Made by a program: the position numbers and the translations under genes. Positions 29,068 to 38,061 of a stretch of 64,000 bases of DNA are shown here, in pieces. This stretch comes from Aquiluna sp. KACHI24 (GTDB lineage: Bacteria; Actinomycetota; Actinomycetes; Actinomycetales; Microbacteriaceae), in the NCBI RefSeq assembly GCF_025997915.1, contig NZ_AP026677.1, positions 310,001 through 374,000 on the forward strand, given 5' to 3'. Positions within the stretch are counted from its first letter, which is position 1. Each line of letters starts with the position of its first letter. Below the pieces are notes generated by a model that was given only the letters and a program-made list of their open reading frames with translations, had not been told where the DNA came from and made no database searches.

Positions 29068-30125
29068 TGAAAACCATCGGACTTCTATACGGGGGAGCCT
29101 CTACTGAGCACTCGGTCTCCTGTGTCACTGCACTCGGGGTCTACTCTGCGATCGATAGGGCTAAGTACCGCGTAATTCCAATTGGAATCACCCAATCGGG
29201 TCGGTTTGTCCATCACCCAATTGACCCAAATTGGAAATTGGCTGACCTGCCAACTGTGCCGGAAGATGCTCCCTCAATAGCCCTGACGCCTGGGTCAAGG
29301 GTGGTCACTGTCGGCGGCAACGATGTTGAGCTTGACCTAGTTTTCCCGCTGCTTCATGGACCAAACGGTGAGGACGGGTCGGTTCAAGGTTTGATTCAGT
29401 TACTGGGTCTTCCATACGTCGGCAACGGTGTTCTGGCCTCTGCTTTGGCGATGGAGAAGTCCAAGGCCAAGGGTGTGTTCCGGGATGCTGGCCTAGCCGT
29501 TGCACCTGAAATAGTTATTGAGCGCACCAACTACTCACTTGATCCTGACCGTGAGCTTCTGAGGGCGCAACAGTTCATGCAGGGCGATGTCTTTGTGAAG
29601 CCCTCTCGCTCGGGCTCCTCGGTTGGAGTCACTTTGGTAAAAGAACAGAGCGAACTGAAGGCTGCCATTGAGCTTGCTCTTTCGCTTGATCAAACTGCGC
29701 TGGTGGAACAGCGAATTTACGGCCGTGAGGTTGAATGCGCCGTATTGGAGGAGCCAAGCGGTGAGCTTCGACTATCGCTAGCGGGAGAGATTGTTGTCAC
29801 CGGTCGCGAGTTCTATGACTTTGAAGCTAAATATCTCGACGGCGGTGCGGATCTCTTGGTGCCTACCAACCTGAGTTCTGAACAGCTAGCTCAAATGCAC
29901 CAGCTCGCTATCAAGGCCTTCAGGGCTCTTGGTTGTTCAGGTTTAGCGAGAACTGACTTCTTCCTTACCGATTCCGGCTTTGTCCTAACCGAGGTCAACA
30001 CAATGCCTGGATTCACGCCCATCTCGATGTATCCATCGCTGTTTGCCGCAACCGGAGTCAGCTACGGCGAATTGGTCGAAACCTTGATTGCAACCGGTTT
30101 GGCCCGCGGAACCGATCCGCGCTAA
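29067..30125 (+). CDS. ddl: D-alanine--D-alanine ligase
   Basis: 352-residue ATP-grasp ligase of peptidoglycan synthesis. Signatures: LHGPNGEDGSVQG near residue 92, FVKPSRSGSSVGVT in the ATP-grasp region, and EVNTMPGFT at the metal site. I choose ATG 29067 (TGATG overlap with gpsA, GGAGG 7 bases upstream) over the GTG three bases earlier. Its TAA shares CTAA with the stop of the convergent DUF3515 gene. Confidence 0.95.
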   Translation: MKTIGLLYGGASTEHSVSCVTALGVYSAIDRAKYRVIPIGITQSGRFVHHPIDPNWKLADLPTVPEDAPSIALTPGSRVVTVGGNDVELDLVFPLLHGPNGEDGSVQGLIQLLGLPYVGNGVLASALAMEKSKAKGVFRDAGLAVAPEIVIERTNYSLDPDRELLRAQQFMQGDVFVKPSRSGSSVGVTLVKEQSELKAAIELALSLDQTALVEQRIYGREVECAVLEEPSGELRLSLAGEIVVTGREFYDFEAKYLDGGADLLVPTNLSSEQLAQMHQLAIKAFRALGCSGLARTDFFLTDSGFVLTEVNTMPGFTPISMYPSLFAATGVSYGELVETLIATGLARGTDPR

Positions 30126-30562
30126 CCCTGGATGTTGCTGCAGGCCTTGGTTGCAGGAATCTGCGACACCGCTTGCGATAACCCCTCTAGAGCGCTCACT
30201 CCGCTGGCGAGTGTTGAGTCAACGATGACCTCGACTGCTGGGAATCGGGCGTAGCTAATGAATCTGTACGTCGGTGCCTCTGAGTCATCGACCAGCCAGT
30301 CGACCTCGCCGGCCGTGACACACGGCAGGGTCGATACCTCGACACCCTCCAAACCACAGCGCATTAGAACTGCAGTTGGTTCACCCCAGGCAGCTGTGGC
30401 CTGGGAGTTGGTCTCGCGTTTTTCAAGCTCTCCGAGCGTGTCCGGTACGCGCACAGAAACCTCGGCGCAGAGCGGGTTGTTGGCATCTTCCGCGGCTTGG
30501 AGATTAACCACCGGAGCGCAACCAGCTAGCAGCAGAACCGGGATAATGAACAATTTTCGCAT
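30122..30562 (-). CDS. DUF3515 lipoprotein
   Basis: 146-residue lipoprotein: signal peptide with LLAGC lipobox (Cys about 15), then a compact extracellular domain with four Cys (PLC, RCG, LPC, KAC) that could form two disulfides. Matches the actinobacterial DUF3515 family, often found between ddl and thiL as here. Function unknown. ATG start has a TAGCCT box ending 7 bases upstream. Confidence 0.85.
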   Translation of the reverse strand: MRKLFIIPVLLLAGCAPVVNLQAAEDANNPLCAEVSVRVPDTLGELEKRETNSQATAAWGEPTAVLMRCGLEGVEVSTLPCVTAGEVDWLVDDSEAPTYRFISYARFPAVEVIVDSTLASGVSALEGLSQAVSQIPATKACSNIQG

Positions 30563-30569
30563 CGGTTAC

Positions 30570-30579
30570 AGGCTAGCGT
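30570..30579. promoter_or_regulatory. Overlapping divergent -10 boxes of DUF3515 gene and thiL
   Basis: Minus strand TAGCCT (30575-30570, gap 7 to ATG) and plus strand TAGCGT (30574-30579, gap 6 to GTG) overlap by two bases. RNA polymerase cannot open both at once. Confidence 0.6.
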
Positions 30580-30585
30580 TATCGG

Positions 30586-31572
30586 GTGAGTGTTTCTGAC
30601 CCAACGATCTTTGAACTCGGTGAGAGTGAGGCGCTTAGGCGCGCCATTTCACACTTCAAGCCCGGTTCCCACACCCTGGTCCCATCAGGCGATGATGCTG
30701 CGGTGATTCGGTCTGAGGGTAAATATGTTGTAACCACTGACACCATGGTGCAGGGACGGGACTTTCGTCTGGATCTCTCATCCGCCAGGCAGCTCGGGAT
30801 GAAAGCGGTAGCTACGAACCTTGCCGACGTTGTTGCTATGGGAGCAAAACCAACCGCGATTGTGGTGGCGCTAGTGGTGCCAGAAAGCACCAAGGTTTCT
30901 TGGCTCGAGGAGTTTGCCCAAGGGTTGCAATCGGGAATTGATTCACTTTTTCCGGGATGTGAGGTTGTGGGTGGTGATTTGGCTGCCGGTGATCAAGTTG
31001 TCATTGCGGTCACTGCGCACGGTGAGCTCGAGGCTGATCCAGTGTTGCGCTCGGGTGCAAGGGTTGGCGATCAGGTTGTGGTTGCCGGAACTCTGGGTCG
31101 TGCCGCAGCTGGTCTAGATCTTCTCCTGGCTCCAGATCCAACATTGGCAGCTGCATACCCAGAGTGGGTATCCATTCAATTGGCACCGAACCCTCCGCTG
31201 CAGACCGGACTTGAGCTTGCGGCCCTGGCGAGCTCCATGCTCGATATTTCTGATGGGTTATCCACTGACGCTGCCAGGATTGCCAAGGCCTCTGGTGTCA
31301 CGCTCAAGCTGCGCTCCAGCTCGCTCCTGGGTTATGAAGCAGTGTTAGAGCTGGCTGCCCAATCGATGACTGCTCGCGGATTTTCAGCCAATGAGCGCGA
31401 TTGGGTCCTAAATGGCGGTGAGGATCACTCGTTCTTAGCAACCGTCCCTGCTGGCACCAAGCTCCCGGTTGGCTGCAAGGTGATTGGTGAAGTGGTTGCA
31501 CAGGAAACAAGTGCTGTGCTTTTGGATGATCAGCCGCTTAGCCCAAAGGGCTGGGACTCGATTCGGTCCTAG
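30586..31572 (+). CDS. thiL: Thiamine-monophosphate kinase
   Basis: 328-residue ThiL of the PurM/AIR-synthase fold; phosphorylates ThMP to the active cofactor ThDP. Signatures: SGDDAAVI near 36-43, [20 protein letters not shown] and [18 protein letters not shown] 30586 is set by the leaderless box and gives the family-like [12 protein letters not shown]-terminus. Stop shares CTAG with the convergent dapD stop. Confidence 0.94.
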   Translation: MSVSDPTIFELGESEALRRAISHFKPGSHTLVPSGDDAAVIRSEGKYVVTTDTMVQGRDFRLDLSSARQLGMKAVATNLADVVAMGAKPTAIVVALVVPESTKVSWLEEFAQGLQSGIDSLFPGCEVVGGDLAAGDQVVIAVTAHGELEADPVLRSGARVGDQVVVAGTLGRAAAGLDLLLAPDPTLAAAYPEWVSIQLAPNPPLQTGLELAALASSMLDISDGLSTDAARIAKASGVTLKLRSSSLLGYEAVLELAAQSMTARGFSANERDWVLNGGEDHSFLATVPAGTKLPVGCKVIGEVVAQETSAVLLDDQPLSPKGWDSIRS

Positions 31573-32519
31573 CCGTGTAGCTGGGCGTTGAGCTCAATAC
31601 CTTTGCCGTCTCGTGCGATTGCCTCGATTGCTCCGTTTAGAGAGTTGCGACGGAATAGCAATCCGGGAAGTCCAGAGAGCTCTGCTGCCTTCACGACCTG
31701 CGTCCTACCATCCAGATGCAGGGTGACCTTAGAGCCCGCGGTCAGGTAGAGACCCGCCTCCACGACTGAGTCATCGCCAATTGAAATGCCGATTCCAGAG
31801 TTGGCTCCAAGCAAAGCGCGCTGACCAATTTCAACGCGGTGCTTACCGCCACCGGAGAGGGTGCCCATTATTGATGCGCCACCACCGATGTCAGAGCCAT
31901 CACCGACTACAACACCCTGCGAGATACGACCCTCAACCATGGATGCACCCAAGGTTCCAGCATTGAAGTTCACAAAACCCTCGTGCATGATCGTGGTGCC
32001 AGGGGAGAGGTATGCACCAAGACGGACGCGGTTCGCATCGGCGATGCGAACTCGCTCAGGAGTCACGTAGTCAACGAGTCTTGGAAACTTATCAATCGAG
32101 TGAGCGACTACGCCGGCCTTGCGCAAAGTCATGGTGCGAGAGCGGAAGTCATCGAGTGACATCGCTCCACGATTGGTGAAAGCAACAATCGGAAGGTTGG
32201 GAATAAGGCCCTCGAGGTTGATGGTGTTTGGCCTAACCAAAAGGTGTGAGAGCAGGTGAAGACGCAAGTAGGCGTCTTGGGTTGAGGCCACGGGAGCATC
32301 GAGGTCGATTTCAACACGGATTACCTCGGTGCGGACATTGCGGACCTCGTCTTGACCGACCATCTCATCAAGTTCACGCGGGGCAAACCACTGCAAATCG
32401 GACTTTGGAGCAGCCCCCAACTCGGGGCTTGGAAACCAGACATCCAACAAAATGCCATCCATTGAAACGGTGGCTAATCCGTGGCCCCAGGCCTTCTCAG
32501 TTAGGTAGTTATCGCTCAT
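31569..32519 (-). CDS. dapD: Tetrahydrodipicolinate N-succinyltransferase
   Basis: 316-residue DapD of the actinobacterial type, with an N-terminal alpha/beta domain and a left-handed beta-helix of hexapeptide repeats (about 170-290: [43 protein letters not shown]). It succinylates tetrahydrodipicolinate in lysine/diaminopimelate synthesis. Divergent from dapE, the enzyme acting two steps later, across a 30-base promoter region. Confidence 0.93.
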   Translation of the reverse strand: MSDNYLTEKAWGHGLATVSMDGILLDVWFPSPELGAAPKSDLQWFAPRELDEMVGQDEVRNVRTEVIRVEIDLDAPVASTQDAYLRLHLLSHLLVRPNTINLEGLIPNLPIVAFTNRGAMSLDDFRSRTMTLRKAGVVAHSIDKFPRLVDYVTPERVRIADANRVRLGAYLSPGTTIMHEGFVNFNAGTLGASMVEGRISQGVVVGDGSDIGGGASIMGTLSGGGKHRVEIGQRALLGANSGIGISIGDDSVVEAGLYLTAGSKVTLHLDGRTQVVKAAELSGLPGLLFRRNSLNGAIEAIARDGKGIELNAQLHG

Positions 32520-32526
32520 TGACCCA

Positions 32527-32542
32527 AGAATACAGGTAGCCT
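32527..32542. promoter_or_regulatory. Back-to-back leaderless promoters of dapD and dapE
   Basis: Minus strand TATTCT (32532-32527) ends 7 bases before dapD ATG; plus strand TAGCCT (32537-32542) ends 7 bases before dapE ATG 32550. The -10 boxes are only 4 bases apart, so the two lysine-pathway genes share one regulatory point. Confidence 0.6.
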
Positions 32543-32549
32543 TTTGGCT

Positions 32550-33620
32550 ATGGCGCTTGAGATTTCAACCAACCTGACCGAGCTAACAATGGCTGTTTGC
32601 AACATTGAATCGGTCTCCGGAAACGAGTCTCAGCTGGCGGATGCGGTAGAGAATGCGTTGGCCGCCTATTCCCATCTCGAGATCATCAGAGACGGTAATG
32701 CGGTTGTCGCGAAGACCAACCTGGGTCGAGAGCAACGAGTAGTTATTGCCGGCCACCTAGACACCGTCCCAGTGGCAAATAACCTCCCTGCAACCCTTCA
32801 TCACTTCGAACGTGAGCAAGTGATTATTGGCCGCGGCACCGTCGACATGAAGGGCGGCATCGCTGTCATGCTCAAGCTAGCCGCTGAGCTTCATGAACCC
32901 AAGTACGACATCACTTGGGTCTTCTATGACAACGAAGAGGTCGCCAGTGACCTCAATGGCCTTGGGCGTATTGCAAGAAACCGTCCAGATCTGATCCAGG
33001 GTGACTTTGCCGTGCTGTGTGAACCAACCAGTGCACTGATCGAGGGTGGCTGCAATGGCACAATTCGAATTGAGGTAAAGGCCAAGGGCGTCAAAGCCCA
33101 CTCCGCCAGACCTTGGATGGGAAAAAATGCAATACACGAGCTCACTGATGCTCTGGTGACGCTAAAGAACTTTGAGCCTGAGACCGTAACCGTTGATGGT
33201 TTGGACTATCGCGAGAGCCTCAATGCCGTTCTCGCCAGTGCCGGAATCGCCACCAACGTGATCCCTGATGCCGCAACCCTAACGGTCAACTATCGCTTCG
33301 CGCCATCTAGGACTGCAGCTGAGGTTGAGCAAAAACTTCGTAATTTGTTTGCTGGTTACGAAGTGGAGGTCACCGATCTCGCACTTGGTGCGAGGCCGGG
33401 CTTGGATTTAGGTCTGGCCCAAGGGTTTGCCGCCAGCGTAGGTTCTGAACCCAGACCCAAATACGGTTGGACAGATGTCGCGAGATTTTCAGAGCTTGGA
33501 ATTCCTGCGGTCAACTTTGGCCCCGGAGACCCATCTTTAGCCCACGCAGATAATGAAAATGTTCCCGTCGGACACCTAATCGATGTCCATAAAGCCCTGG
33601 GGGAGTGGCTGCGCGGATAA
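32550..33620 (+). CDS. dapE: Succinyl-diaminopimelate desuccinylase
   Basis: 356-residue M20-family zinc hydrolase of the diaminopimelate route. Metal and catalytic motifs: GHLDTVP near residue 72, [10 protein letters not shown], and YDNEEV about 130, then the dimerization domain with [12 protein letters not shown] 32550 preferred over an in-frame TTG six bases earlier because of the -10 spacing. Confidence 0.93.
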   Translation: MALEISTNLTELTMAVCNIESVSGNESQLADAVENALAAYSHLEIIRDGNAVVAKTNLGREQRVVIAGHLDTVPVANNLPATLHHFEREQVIIGRGTVDMKGGIAVMLKLAAELHEPKYDITWVFYDNEEVASDLNGLGRIARNRPDLIQGDFAVLCEPTSALIEGGCNGTIRIEVKAKGVKAHSARPWMGKNAIHELTDALVTLKNFEPETVTVDGLDYRESLNAVLASAGIATNVIPDAATLTVNYRFAPSRTAAEVEQKLRNLFAGYEVEVTDLALGARPGLDLGLAQGFAASVGSEPRPKYGWTDVARFSELGIPAVNFGPGDPSLAHADNENVPVGHLIDVHKALGEWLRG

Positions 33621-33690
33621 TCGGGTTGGCTATCTGAGGCTAATTTTGGTTTAATTGTGGCTTCAGCGCTTTTTCCTAGGAGTTTTTCTC

Positions 33691-33864
33691 ATGGCAGCTA
33701 TGAAGCCACGCACCGGAGACGGTCCAATGGAGGCCGAGCGTGAACCGCGCGGACTCATTGTCCTTCGTGTACCGCTAGAAGGTGGGGGTCGCCTGGTCGT
33801 ATCAATCAATGATGCAGAAGCCAAAGCACTTCACGCCGTTCTAGATGGCGTCATCAAGAAGTAG
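33691..33864 (+). CDS. DUF3117 protein
   Basis: 57-residue protein beginning MAAMKPRTGDGP, the hallmark of actinobacterial DUF3117, with a small beta-rich middle (GLIVLRVPLEGGGRLVVS) and a C-terminal helix. Function unknown. ATG 33691 has AGGAG 8 bases upstream; the frame is open further but only non-family residues precede it. Three bases separate its stop from the convergent methyltransferase stop. Confidence 0.9.
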   Translation: MAAMKPRTGDGPMEAEREPRGLIVLRVPLEGGGRLVVSINDAEAKALHAVLDGVIKK

Positions 33865-33867
33865 CGC

Positions 33868-34515
33868 TCAGCGCTTTACAACAAACAACAATCCATCGCC
33901 TGCAAGCGAGATGGTTGATAGAAAATCTTCTGAGCCGTCGAACGCCTTCAGAACGTTTCTCACGGCTACGGTTTCGTCATCGCGCAGTGTCGGGTTCGGA
34001 ACTCGATCTCTAAACAGAGCGTGTGCAATCACGAGTGCTCCGCCAGGCTTGAGAAGCGAAACCGCAGTTGGTAGCAGGCCTTCGACGTCTTCGGCATCAA
34101 TATCGATGAAAACCAGATCGTATGCCGACTCCGCCATGTTTCCCATAACCGCGGCAGCTTTGCCAGTGATCGTTCGAAGCCTCGAGGCTGGAATGCTAGC
34201 TTGCTTGAAGTTCTCTTTCGCCACGTTTTGATATTCAGGCTCTGAGTCAATCGTGGTGAGAATGCTGTCTGCTGAGGCAGAGAGCAACCAGAGACCGGAT
34301 ACACCAGCGCCGGTGCCGACCTCAACCATGTTCTTAGCTTTTCCAACTGCTGCTAGTAGCGCCAGCTGCGAGCCGGTTGCTGGCGTGATTGACTCGACGC
34401 CCAGCTCATCGGCGTGACGTCTTGCGACACGGATGTGCTCTGGCTCGAGGGGGTAATCCTCGGCGAATTTCCAACTCGAAATTTTGTCAATCATGTTGCG
34501 CTCAAGCTTAGGCAT
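33868..34515 (-). CDS. O-methyltransferase family 3 (SAM-dependent)
   Basis: 215-residue class I methyltransferase of the caffeoyl-CoA/catechol OMT type (PF01596-like). SAM site: VEVGTGAGVSGLWL about 61-74; DSEPEYQ binds the ribose; DLVFIDIDAED holds the metal-binding Asp residues. Substrate unknown. A start at ATG 34494 is possible. Divergent from tatB, a pairing common in actinobacteria. Confidence 0.88.
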   Translation of the reverse strand: MPKLERNMIDKISSWKFAEDYPLEPEHIRVARRHADELGVESITPATGSQLALLAAVGKAKNMVEVGTGAGVSGLWLLSASADSILTTIDSEPEYQNVAKENFKQASIPASRLRTITGKAAAVMGNMAESAYDLVFIDIDAEDVEGLLPTAVSLLKPGGALVIAHALFRDRVPNPTLRDDETVAVRNVLKAFDGSEDFLSTISLAGDGLLFVVKR

Positions 34516-34547
34516 GCTGCGCGTGAAAACACGGTATTCACTAGGAG

Positions 34548-34553
34548 TAAACT
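34548..34553 (+). promoter_or_regulatory. Leaderless -10 box of tatB
   Basis: TAAACT ends 6 bases before ATG 34560. Confidence 0.65.
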
Positions 34554-34559
34554 CTTGGC

Positions 34560-34916
34560 ATGTTCGGTCTTAGCGCGGAGAAGTTCTTGCTCCTTGTGGT
34601 GCTGGCCGTAATTATTCTGGGGCCAGATCGACTCCCCTACTACGCCAAGAAGCTAGGCGAGCTCGTCCGTAAAGCCAAGCGCATGATTGACGGCGCGCAG
34701 GAGCAGATGAAAACCGAGCTTGGTGGCGACTTCGAGGACATGGACTGGAAAAAGCTTGATCCTCGTCAATACGACCCAAGACGAATCGTTCGAGAAGCCC
34801 TGCTTGAGGAAAAGCGTGAACAGCGCAACATCGCACAGCAGCTAAACCGCCCTAAGCCGGTGCACAAACCACTTGAGATTGGTGAAGCCGCGCCGTTTGA
34901 CGCAGACGCTACCTAG
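34560..34916 (+). CDS. tatB: Sec-independent protein translocase subunit TatB
   Basis: 118-residue Tat component: one N-terminal helix (about 6-21) ending in GPDRLP, then an amphipathic helix and a charged tail. The conserved Gly-Pro hinge and the position beside mrp and the methyltransferase match tatB in other actinobacteria. It should recognise twin-arginine precursors with TatC, which is not in this window. Stop shares CTAG with the convergent aldehyde dehydrogenase. Confidence 0.88.
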   Translation: MFGLSAEKFLLLVVLAVIILGPDRLPYYAKKLGELVRKAKRMIDGAQEQMKTELGGDFEDMDWKKLDPRQYDPRRIVREALLEEKREQRNIAQQLNRPKPVHKPLEIGEAAPFDADAT

Positions 34917-36388
34917 ATCTTTCCCATCACCTTGGCCAGCGCTGTCATTAGCGGAGCCATCTTCTTGAAGTCTTTTGCACGGTTCGGCAAACCAATCGGA
35001 AGCTTGTTTGCCACACCAATGGTTCGAGTTTCGGTGTAGCGCAACAGCCCGCCAGGTCCGGAGCGTCGACCCATGCCAGATTGCTTCATGCCGCCCATCG
35101 GTGCTGCCATCGATGCCATGGTTGCGCGGTAACCCTCGTTGATGTTCACAGAACCTGCCATCAACCTAGAGGCCAGTTTCAAAGCCGCTCGCTGGTCTCC
35201 AACAATCGAGGCATTTAGGCCAAACTCGGTGGCATTGGCAAGCTCAACCGCTTCATCCAATGAGTCATAGCCCACCAGTGCTATGACTGGACCAAAGACC
35301 TCTTTGTGAAGAATCTCGGCGCCCAGCGGCAAATCCGTCAGAACCGTTGGGCGATAGAAGGTCGGGCCAATCTCACCGGCTGGTTCACCACCTGTAAGGA
35401 TTCGCGCACCTTCAGCTACCGCTCGTTTGATGAAACCGTCGACGCGCTCGATCTGGGTCTTTGAAGTCAGTGCGCCAAGGTCGTATTCAAACGCATTCGA
35501 GGTTCCCAGCGTGAGGCTCTCAACCCTGCGCTTTAGGACTTCTTCAAACTTTTTGAGTGCGTGATTCGGAACGTAGAGTCGTTCGATGGAAACGCATAGC
35601 TGACCCGCATTTCCAAAGGCGCTGCCAATCGCAATCTCGGCCGCTTTTTCAAGATCAGCACCCGGCATCACGATCATCGGGTTTTTGCCACCTAGTTCAA
35701 GCGAGTAGCCAATCAGGCGCTTCGCAGCTCGCTCGGCAACCAATTTGCCGGTCGGGGTTGAACCCGTGAAGGCCACGTAGTCGGCATTGTCGGTGATGGC
35801 GTTTCCAACCTCCGCTGGATCTCCATAGACCACTCGCCAAACGCCCTTTGGCACACCGGCTCTTTCAGCCAAATCACGCAGGGCTAGCACGGTGTGGCTG
35901 GTTTGGTTATCTGCCTTTTGAACCACCGTGTTCCCGGCCATCAAAGCCGGAATAACATCCATCAACGTGAGTGCTAAAGGGTAGTTCCAGGGGGTAATGA
36001 TTCCCACCACGCCAACCGGAGCTGGCTCAACATATGCGGTCAGCATAAGTGGGACTCCAGCGCGCACCTTCTTGCGTCGAAGAAGTTTTGGAGAAACCTT
36101 GGCGTAGTAGGAGATGGCCGCGAGGCCGCCGGTGATCTCCTCGAATGCGTGTGATCGACTCTTGCCAGTCTCAAGCTGCAACTGATCCATCAGCGAATCT
36201 TGGTTCTCAATAACTAGGTCGGCGTAATTGGCGGCAATCTTGGCGCGCGCCTTGGCACCCAGGGCATTCCAGCTCGGTTGTAACTTTTTTGCCTCAACAA
36301 ACTCGAGCGCAACATCGGTTGCCGAGTAAGGCTTGAGGGAGTGAATGACTTCGCCGGATACGGGATTTACAACGCTGATGGAATCCAT
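34913..36388 (-). CDS. NAD(P)-dependent aldehyde dehydrogenase (GabD2-like)
   Basis: 491-residue ALDH. Catalytic Glu in LELGGKNPMI and nucleophile Cys in GNAGQLC; ITPWNYPL and FTGSTPTGK bind the cofactor. Most like the actinobacterial succinate-semialdehyde dehydrogenase GabD2 group, but no GABA genes are near, so the substrate is tentative. Starts 7 bases after mrp ends, so both are probably co-transcribed. Confidence 0.85.
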   Translation of the reverse strand: MDSISVVNPVSGEVIHSLKPYSATDVALEFVEAKKLQPSWNALGAKARAKIAANYADLVIENQDSLMDQLQLETGKSRSHAFEEITGGLAAISYYAKVSPKLLRRKKVRAGVPLMLTAYVEPAPVGVVGIITPWNYPLALTLMDVIPALMAGNTVVQKADNQTSHTVLALRDLAERAGVPKGVWRVVYGDPAEVGNAITDNADYVAFTGSTPTGKLVAERAAKRLIGYSLELGGKNPMIVMPGADLEKAAEIAIGSAFGNAGQLCVSIERLYVPNHALKKFEEVLKRRVESLTLGTSNAFEYDLGALTSKTQIERVDGFIKRAVAEGARILTGGEPAGEIGPTFYRPTVLTDLPLGAEILHKEVFGPVIALVGYDSLDEAVELANATEFGLNASIVGDQRAALKLASRLMAGSVNINEGYRATMASMAAPMGGMKQSGMGRRSGPGGLLRYTETRTIGVANKLPIGLPNRAKDFKKMAPLMTALAKVMGKI

Positions 36389-36395
36389 AGCTCTA

Positions 36396-37493
36396 TTAAC
36401 TCAGAGAAATGTCTAAACGCTTCCCCGCTAGACCTCTTGGGGTGCGAGAAATCTTTTGAGCCAGCTCAAGAATCAACATGGAAACCGGGTCATCAGAGTT
36501 AGAAATCACCAAAGGTAGGCCAGCGTCAGATGCAGCGCGCAACTCAGTTGAAATGGGTAGTTGACTAAGAAGCGGCACCGCTTTACCAGTTTTTCGCTCA
36601 AGCGCTCTAGCTACAGAATCGCCACCACCTGAGCCAAAGATCTCCATGCGTCCGTTAGAGGTATCCAGGTAGCTCATGTTTTCAATCACACCCAGTACCT
36701 CACCGCCCACCTGACCTGAAATGGAACCTGAGCGCTCAGCAACCTGAGCAGCCGCAGCCTGTGGGGTAGTCACTACCAGGGACTTAGCCCCCGGGAGCAA
36801 TTGCCCGAGACTGATAGCGACATCCCCAGTTCCAGGCGGTAGGTCAACAACTAGATAGTCAAGGTCTCCCCAGTAGACATCGGTTAGAAACTGCTCAATG
36901 GCTCGGTGCAGCATTGGCCCTCGCCAAGCAATTGGTTGATTGTCCTGAACAAAGAATCCAATCGACATCACTCTGACATCAAACGCAATTGGTGGCAGCA
37001 TCAGCTCATCCACCTTGGTTGGTCCCGTTGTGATGCCCAGCTGACCCGGGATGGAGTATCCAAAGATGTCGGCATCCAAAAGCCCCACCTTGTGGCCAAG
37101 TTTTGCCAGCGCCACCGCCAGGTTTGCAGTCAGGGTGGATTTGCCGACCCCACCCTTACCGCTGCCGACAAAGATCACCTGAGTGAGATTGCCAGCCTGA
37201 GCAAACGGGTTGAAGCGTGCTGGCTTACCACCGCGAAGTTTTTCCTTTAGAGCATCGCGCTCTTGCTGCGACATTGTGCTCATCTCGAGTTTCACCTCGG
37301 AAAAGCTGGAGAGTGCACTTCGAGCATCGCGCTCAATCTTTTGAGCAGCCGGGCAACCCACGATGGTCAGCTTGATCTTTAGATCCACCGACGAGTCTTG
37401 CTCAGTCAGAATTTCAACCATCCCGAGCTCGGTGATGGGTGCTCTGAGTTCGGGGTCAATCACCGAAGCCAGCAGTGAAAAAGCCTTGGACAC
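36396..37493 (-). CDS. mrp: Mrp/ApbC iron-sulfur carrier ATPase
   Basis: 365-residue P-loop ATPase: N-terminal MIP18 (DUF59)-type domain (about 1-75), Walker A SGKGGVGKST at 111-120, and the VVDLPPGTGD switch region. Loads or transfers Fe-S clusters. The C-terminal CxxC that bridges a cluster in many Mrp proteins is absent (the equivalent stretch reads ENMSYLDTSNG). GTG start with AGAGGG just upstream. Confidence 0.92.
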   Translation of the reverse strand: MSKAFSLLASVIDPELRAPITELGMVEILTEQDSSVDLKIKLTIVGCPAAQKIERDARSALSSFSEVKLEMSTMSQQERDALKEKLRGGKPARFNPFAQAGNLTQVIFVGSGKGGVGKSTLTANLAVALAKLGHKVGLLDADIFGYSIPGQLGITTGPTKVDELMLPPIAFDVRVMSIGFFVQDNQPIAWRGPMLHRAIEQFLTDVYWGDLDYLVVDLPPGTGDVAISLGQLLPGAKSLVVTTPQAAAAQVAERSGSISGQVGGEVLGVIENMSYLDTSNGRMEIFGSGGGDSVARALERKTGKAVPLLSQLPISTELRAASDAGLPLVISNSDDPVSMLILELAQKISRTPRGLAGKRLDISLS

Positions 37494-37548
37494 TTACCCT
37501 CTTTTGTTTGCTCTGAGAGATAACCCTATTTGCTCGGCGCATTCGTGG

Positions 37549-37554
37549 CACAAT
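37549..37554 (+). promoter_or_regulatory. Probable leaderless -10 box (CACAAT)
   Basis: CACAAT ends 6 bases before GTG 37561. It departs from TANNNT at the first base, so it is weaker evidence than the other boxes. Confidence 0.45.
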
Positions 37555-37560
37555 CATGCA

Positions 37561-38061
37561 GTGGCAGATACAGCTAAGCGAAATCTAGGTCCCCAGATTC
37601 CAACCGGGCACGTCCTCGGGGAATTCTCTTCATACCAGGATGCAATCGCAATGGTTGACCGATTGGTTGCTGCCGACTTTGCCGCCAATCGAATCAGCAT
37701 CATTGGACTTGACCCGGTGTTGGTTGAAAAGGTGCGATCGAAGCTCGGCTACGGCCGAGTCGTGCTCTCGGGAGCCATCACCGGCTTTTGGCTCGGAATC
37801 CTACTTTCGCTGCTTCTTGGGGTTGGCATCGAAACCACTGCGGACGGTCAGCTCAGCTACAACCCGCAACAATTTGCCGCGGTGCTGGTCGTGTCAGCTG
37901 GAATTGGAATGCTGATCAATATCATTCGCTTTGCAGTTACTAAAAATAAGCGCGGCTTCCTCTCAACTCAGATGCCGGTGGCATCTAAGTATCGAGTGCT
38001 AGTTCCGGACATGGATGCTGCGGCAGCTCTCAAGGCGCTATCAGCCGGCGGAACCGAGTAG
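37561..38061 (+). CDS. General stress protein 17M-like membrane protein
   Basis: 166-residue protein: N-terminal general-stress-17M-like domain (HVLGEFSSYQDAIAMVDRLVA...), two transmembrane helices (about 63-84 and 100-122), and a short C-terminal ferredoxin-like part (SKYRVLVPD). Found beside mrp in many actinobacteria; function unknown. GTG 37561 is chosen by family N-terminus and promoter spacing, although the frame is open to 37363. Last 21 bases overlap the convergent pepP. Confidence 0.82.
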   Translation: MADTAKRNLGPQIPTGHVLGEFSSYQDAIAMVDRLVAADFAANRISIIGLDPVLVEKVRSKLGYGRVVLSGAITGFWLGILLSLLLGVGIETTADGQLSYNPQQFAAVLVVSAGIGMLINIIRFAVTKNKRGFLSTQMPVASKYRVLVPDMDAAAALKALSAGGTE